Of a DNA stretch of 5,470 bases, positions 4,349-5,470 are shown one piece after another. The stretch is taken from the NCBI GenBank assembly GCA_019114925.1, contig DXEO01000163.1:1-5470 (forward strand), written 5' to 3'. Source of the DNA: Candidatus Corynebacterium faecipullorum (GTDB lineage Bacteria > Actinomycetota > Actinomycetes > Mycobacteriales > Mycobacteriaceae). Under the pieces are notes generated by a model. The model saw nothing but the letters and a program-made list of their open reading frames with translations. It did not search any database and had not been told where the DNA came from. Each line of letters begins with the position of its first letter. The first letter of the stretch is position 1. The translations under genes were made by a program, and so were the position numbers.

Positions 4349-5470
4349 CTACTTAAAGTCGAGAGAAAAGTACTCAGCCCTAGTCAAGTGTAGAACCTTT
4401 TCGAAGAGCCAGCAAAAGAGCAGCGCAAGGGCGAGAGGAAGGATGACATAAACGAAGGTAATAATCATCACGTTGCCGGTGCTCCAGCCCCAGCCATCGT
4501 AATTGAGGGCCGCCAGTGGGCCCATGAGACCGGAGATACCGAAGCCAGCAGAGATGGGGGTGCCGGAGATTCCTAAGGCTCCACCGACGCCGCCCAGCAC
4601 GGCAGCGGAGCAAATCACGGGTAGGAAGGTAACTGGCTTGGATAGCATGTTGGCCATTTGCACCTTGGGGGATCCCAAAACGTGCAGGATAGAGGTGGCG
4701 AAACCGTTGACGCGCCAGCCGGCAACGAGGAGCGTAAACCCAGCGGCGACGGCGCCCAAGTTCGCGGTACCGGAGGCGATGCCGTCGATGAAGATGGCAG
4801 TGGCAATGCCGACCGTGGAGACCGGGGAGACAATCATGATGGCGAAAAGGACTGCTAGGACAACACCCATAAGAACGGGCTGCAAGGTCGTTGCCCCATT
4901 GACCAAGTTGCCCAGCCAGAGGGTGAAGACCTTGACGATGGGGAAGGTGACAGCCCATCCGATGGTGCCTGCCACCAGCGTCACGATGGTGGATAGCAAC
5001 AAAATAGAGTAATTCTTCAGCCTGTCGCCGATAAAGAGCAATAATCCCACTGCTATGGCTGCGGTAAGGCCTGAGTTGATAACAAGACCGGTGCCTTTGA
5101 GGAAGAAGCCGCCTTCGGGGTTAACAGTGGCCACGCCTGAGCCGCAGAAGGCCGCAATACCAACTGCAGCAGTCTGGATTGGAGTCATCTTAAATTCGAT
5201 GCCCACGAGGACGCCGATCATTACCGGTAAGAGGCTTGCGGCTAGGCCCGTCAGTGCTATGACAGTGGCTGCGCCGGACCACAAGGGGAGTAGCGCCTTG
5301 GCTAATTCACCGAGCAGTGCTTGTGGGACGAGCGACACAACGACGGCGATGGAGATACCGTTGAGGACCTTCATGGTGAAGGAACCGGGGGTGAGGCGCT
5401 CGGCCGCGGGCGCTGCACTGGCGTGAGGGAAAGGGGAAAGCTTGCGTTCGTCTATCTGTTGTGGCGTGCT
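4349..5470 (-). CDS. PfoR-type PTS EIIC-like membrane protein (5' partial)
   Basis: The frame runs from TAG at 4349-4351 through to the window edge (374 codons including the stop), so the start lies outside. The Met codon at 5372-5374 is probably internal: it has no Shine-Dalgarno and the preceding residues (ERLTPGSFT) resemble the family's N-terminal entry to KVLNGI. The protein is highly hydrophobic, with about eight to ten membrane segments. Landmarks of the PTS_EIIC_2/PfoR family (PF13303, by recall) include CGSGVATVNPEGGFFLKGTG, SPVSTVGIATAIFIDGIASG, LGSPKVQMAN and ISGTPISAGFGISGLMGPLA. These proteins resemble sugar-permease IIC subunits, and PfoR was named as a regulator of perfringolysin O in Clostridium, but substrate and phosphotransfer partners are unclear. 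No EIIA or EIIB domain is visible here. The first 30 visible residues are Ala/Pro-rich and probably a linker or cytosolic tail. Confidence 0.88.
   Translation of the reverse strand, partial: STPQQIDERKLSPFPHASAAPAAERLTPGSFTMKVLNGISIAVVVSLVPQALLGELAKALLPLWSGAATVIALTGLAASLLPVMIGVLVGIEFKMTPIQTAAVGIAAFCGSGVATVNPEGGFFLKGTGLVINSGLTAAIAVGLLLFIGDRLKNYSILLLSTIVTLVAGTIGWAVTFPIVKVFTLWLGNLVNGATTLQPVLMGVVLAVLFAIMIVSPVSTVGIATAIFIDGIASGTANLGAVAAGFTLLVAGWRVNGFATSILHVLGSPKVQMANMLSKPVTFLPVICSAAVLGGVGGALGISGTPISAGFGISGLMGPLAALNYDGWGWSTGNVMIITFVYVILPLALALLFCWLFEKVLHLTRAEYFSLDFK

Noticed and set aside
4503..5012. Plus-strand open frame opposite the EIIC-like gene
   Set aside because: A shadow of a strongly conserved membrane-protein gene; its Pro/Thr/Ala-rich product resembles no family and has no start signals.

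Overview
The window looks like chromosomal DNA of a Corynebacterium outside the C. glutamicum core group. GC content is fairly high. OxyR matches C. glutamicum numbering for its redox cysteines (Cys206/Cys215), and the AhpC and AhpD proteins are close to the mycobacterial pair. Species-level naming is not possible from the sequence alone. I see no insertion sequence, phage gene, tRNA/rRNA, CRISPR array or other sign of horizontal transfer; this is an ordinary, compact chromosomal segment with six protein genes, two cut by the window edges.

Layout. 1-550 (+): 3' part of an integral membrane protein of unknown function, closed by a strong stem-loop terminator at about 576-629. 657-1616 (-): oxyR, peroxide-sensing LysR regulator. 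1617-1789: 173-bp divergent control region with a good ahpC promoter and a probable leaderless oxyR promoter. 1790-2383 (+) and 2428-2961 (+): ahpC-ahpD, a two-gene operon ending in a perfect 15-bp bidirectional terminator at 2994-3042. 3090-3800 (-): VIT/CCC1-family Fe/Mn transporter. 3943-4320 (-): small His-rich protein of unknown function. 4349-5470 (-): PfoR-type PTS EIIC-like membrane protein whose 5' end lies outside the window.

How it fits together. OxyR senses H2O2 through a Cys206-Cys215 disulfide and probably controls the divergent ahpCD operon; AhpC reduces peroxides and AhpD feeds it electrons. The VIT transporter downstream, convergent with ahpCD, would move Fe2+ or Mn2+ out of the cytosol. 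This is thematically linked to peroxide defence (Fenton chemistry), but no shared transcription is visible. The EIIC-like gene and the small His-rich gene are 28 bp apart on the same strand and probably form one unit.

The most interesting signals are non-coding. The leader of the VIT gene can fold, as RNA of the coding strand only, into a long hairpin with a GAAA tetraloop that ends one base before the Shine-Dalgarno sequence. The ahpC leader also contains a 14-bp RNA stem kept intact by G-U pairs. Both are candidate cis-regulatory RNA elements.
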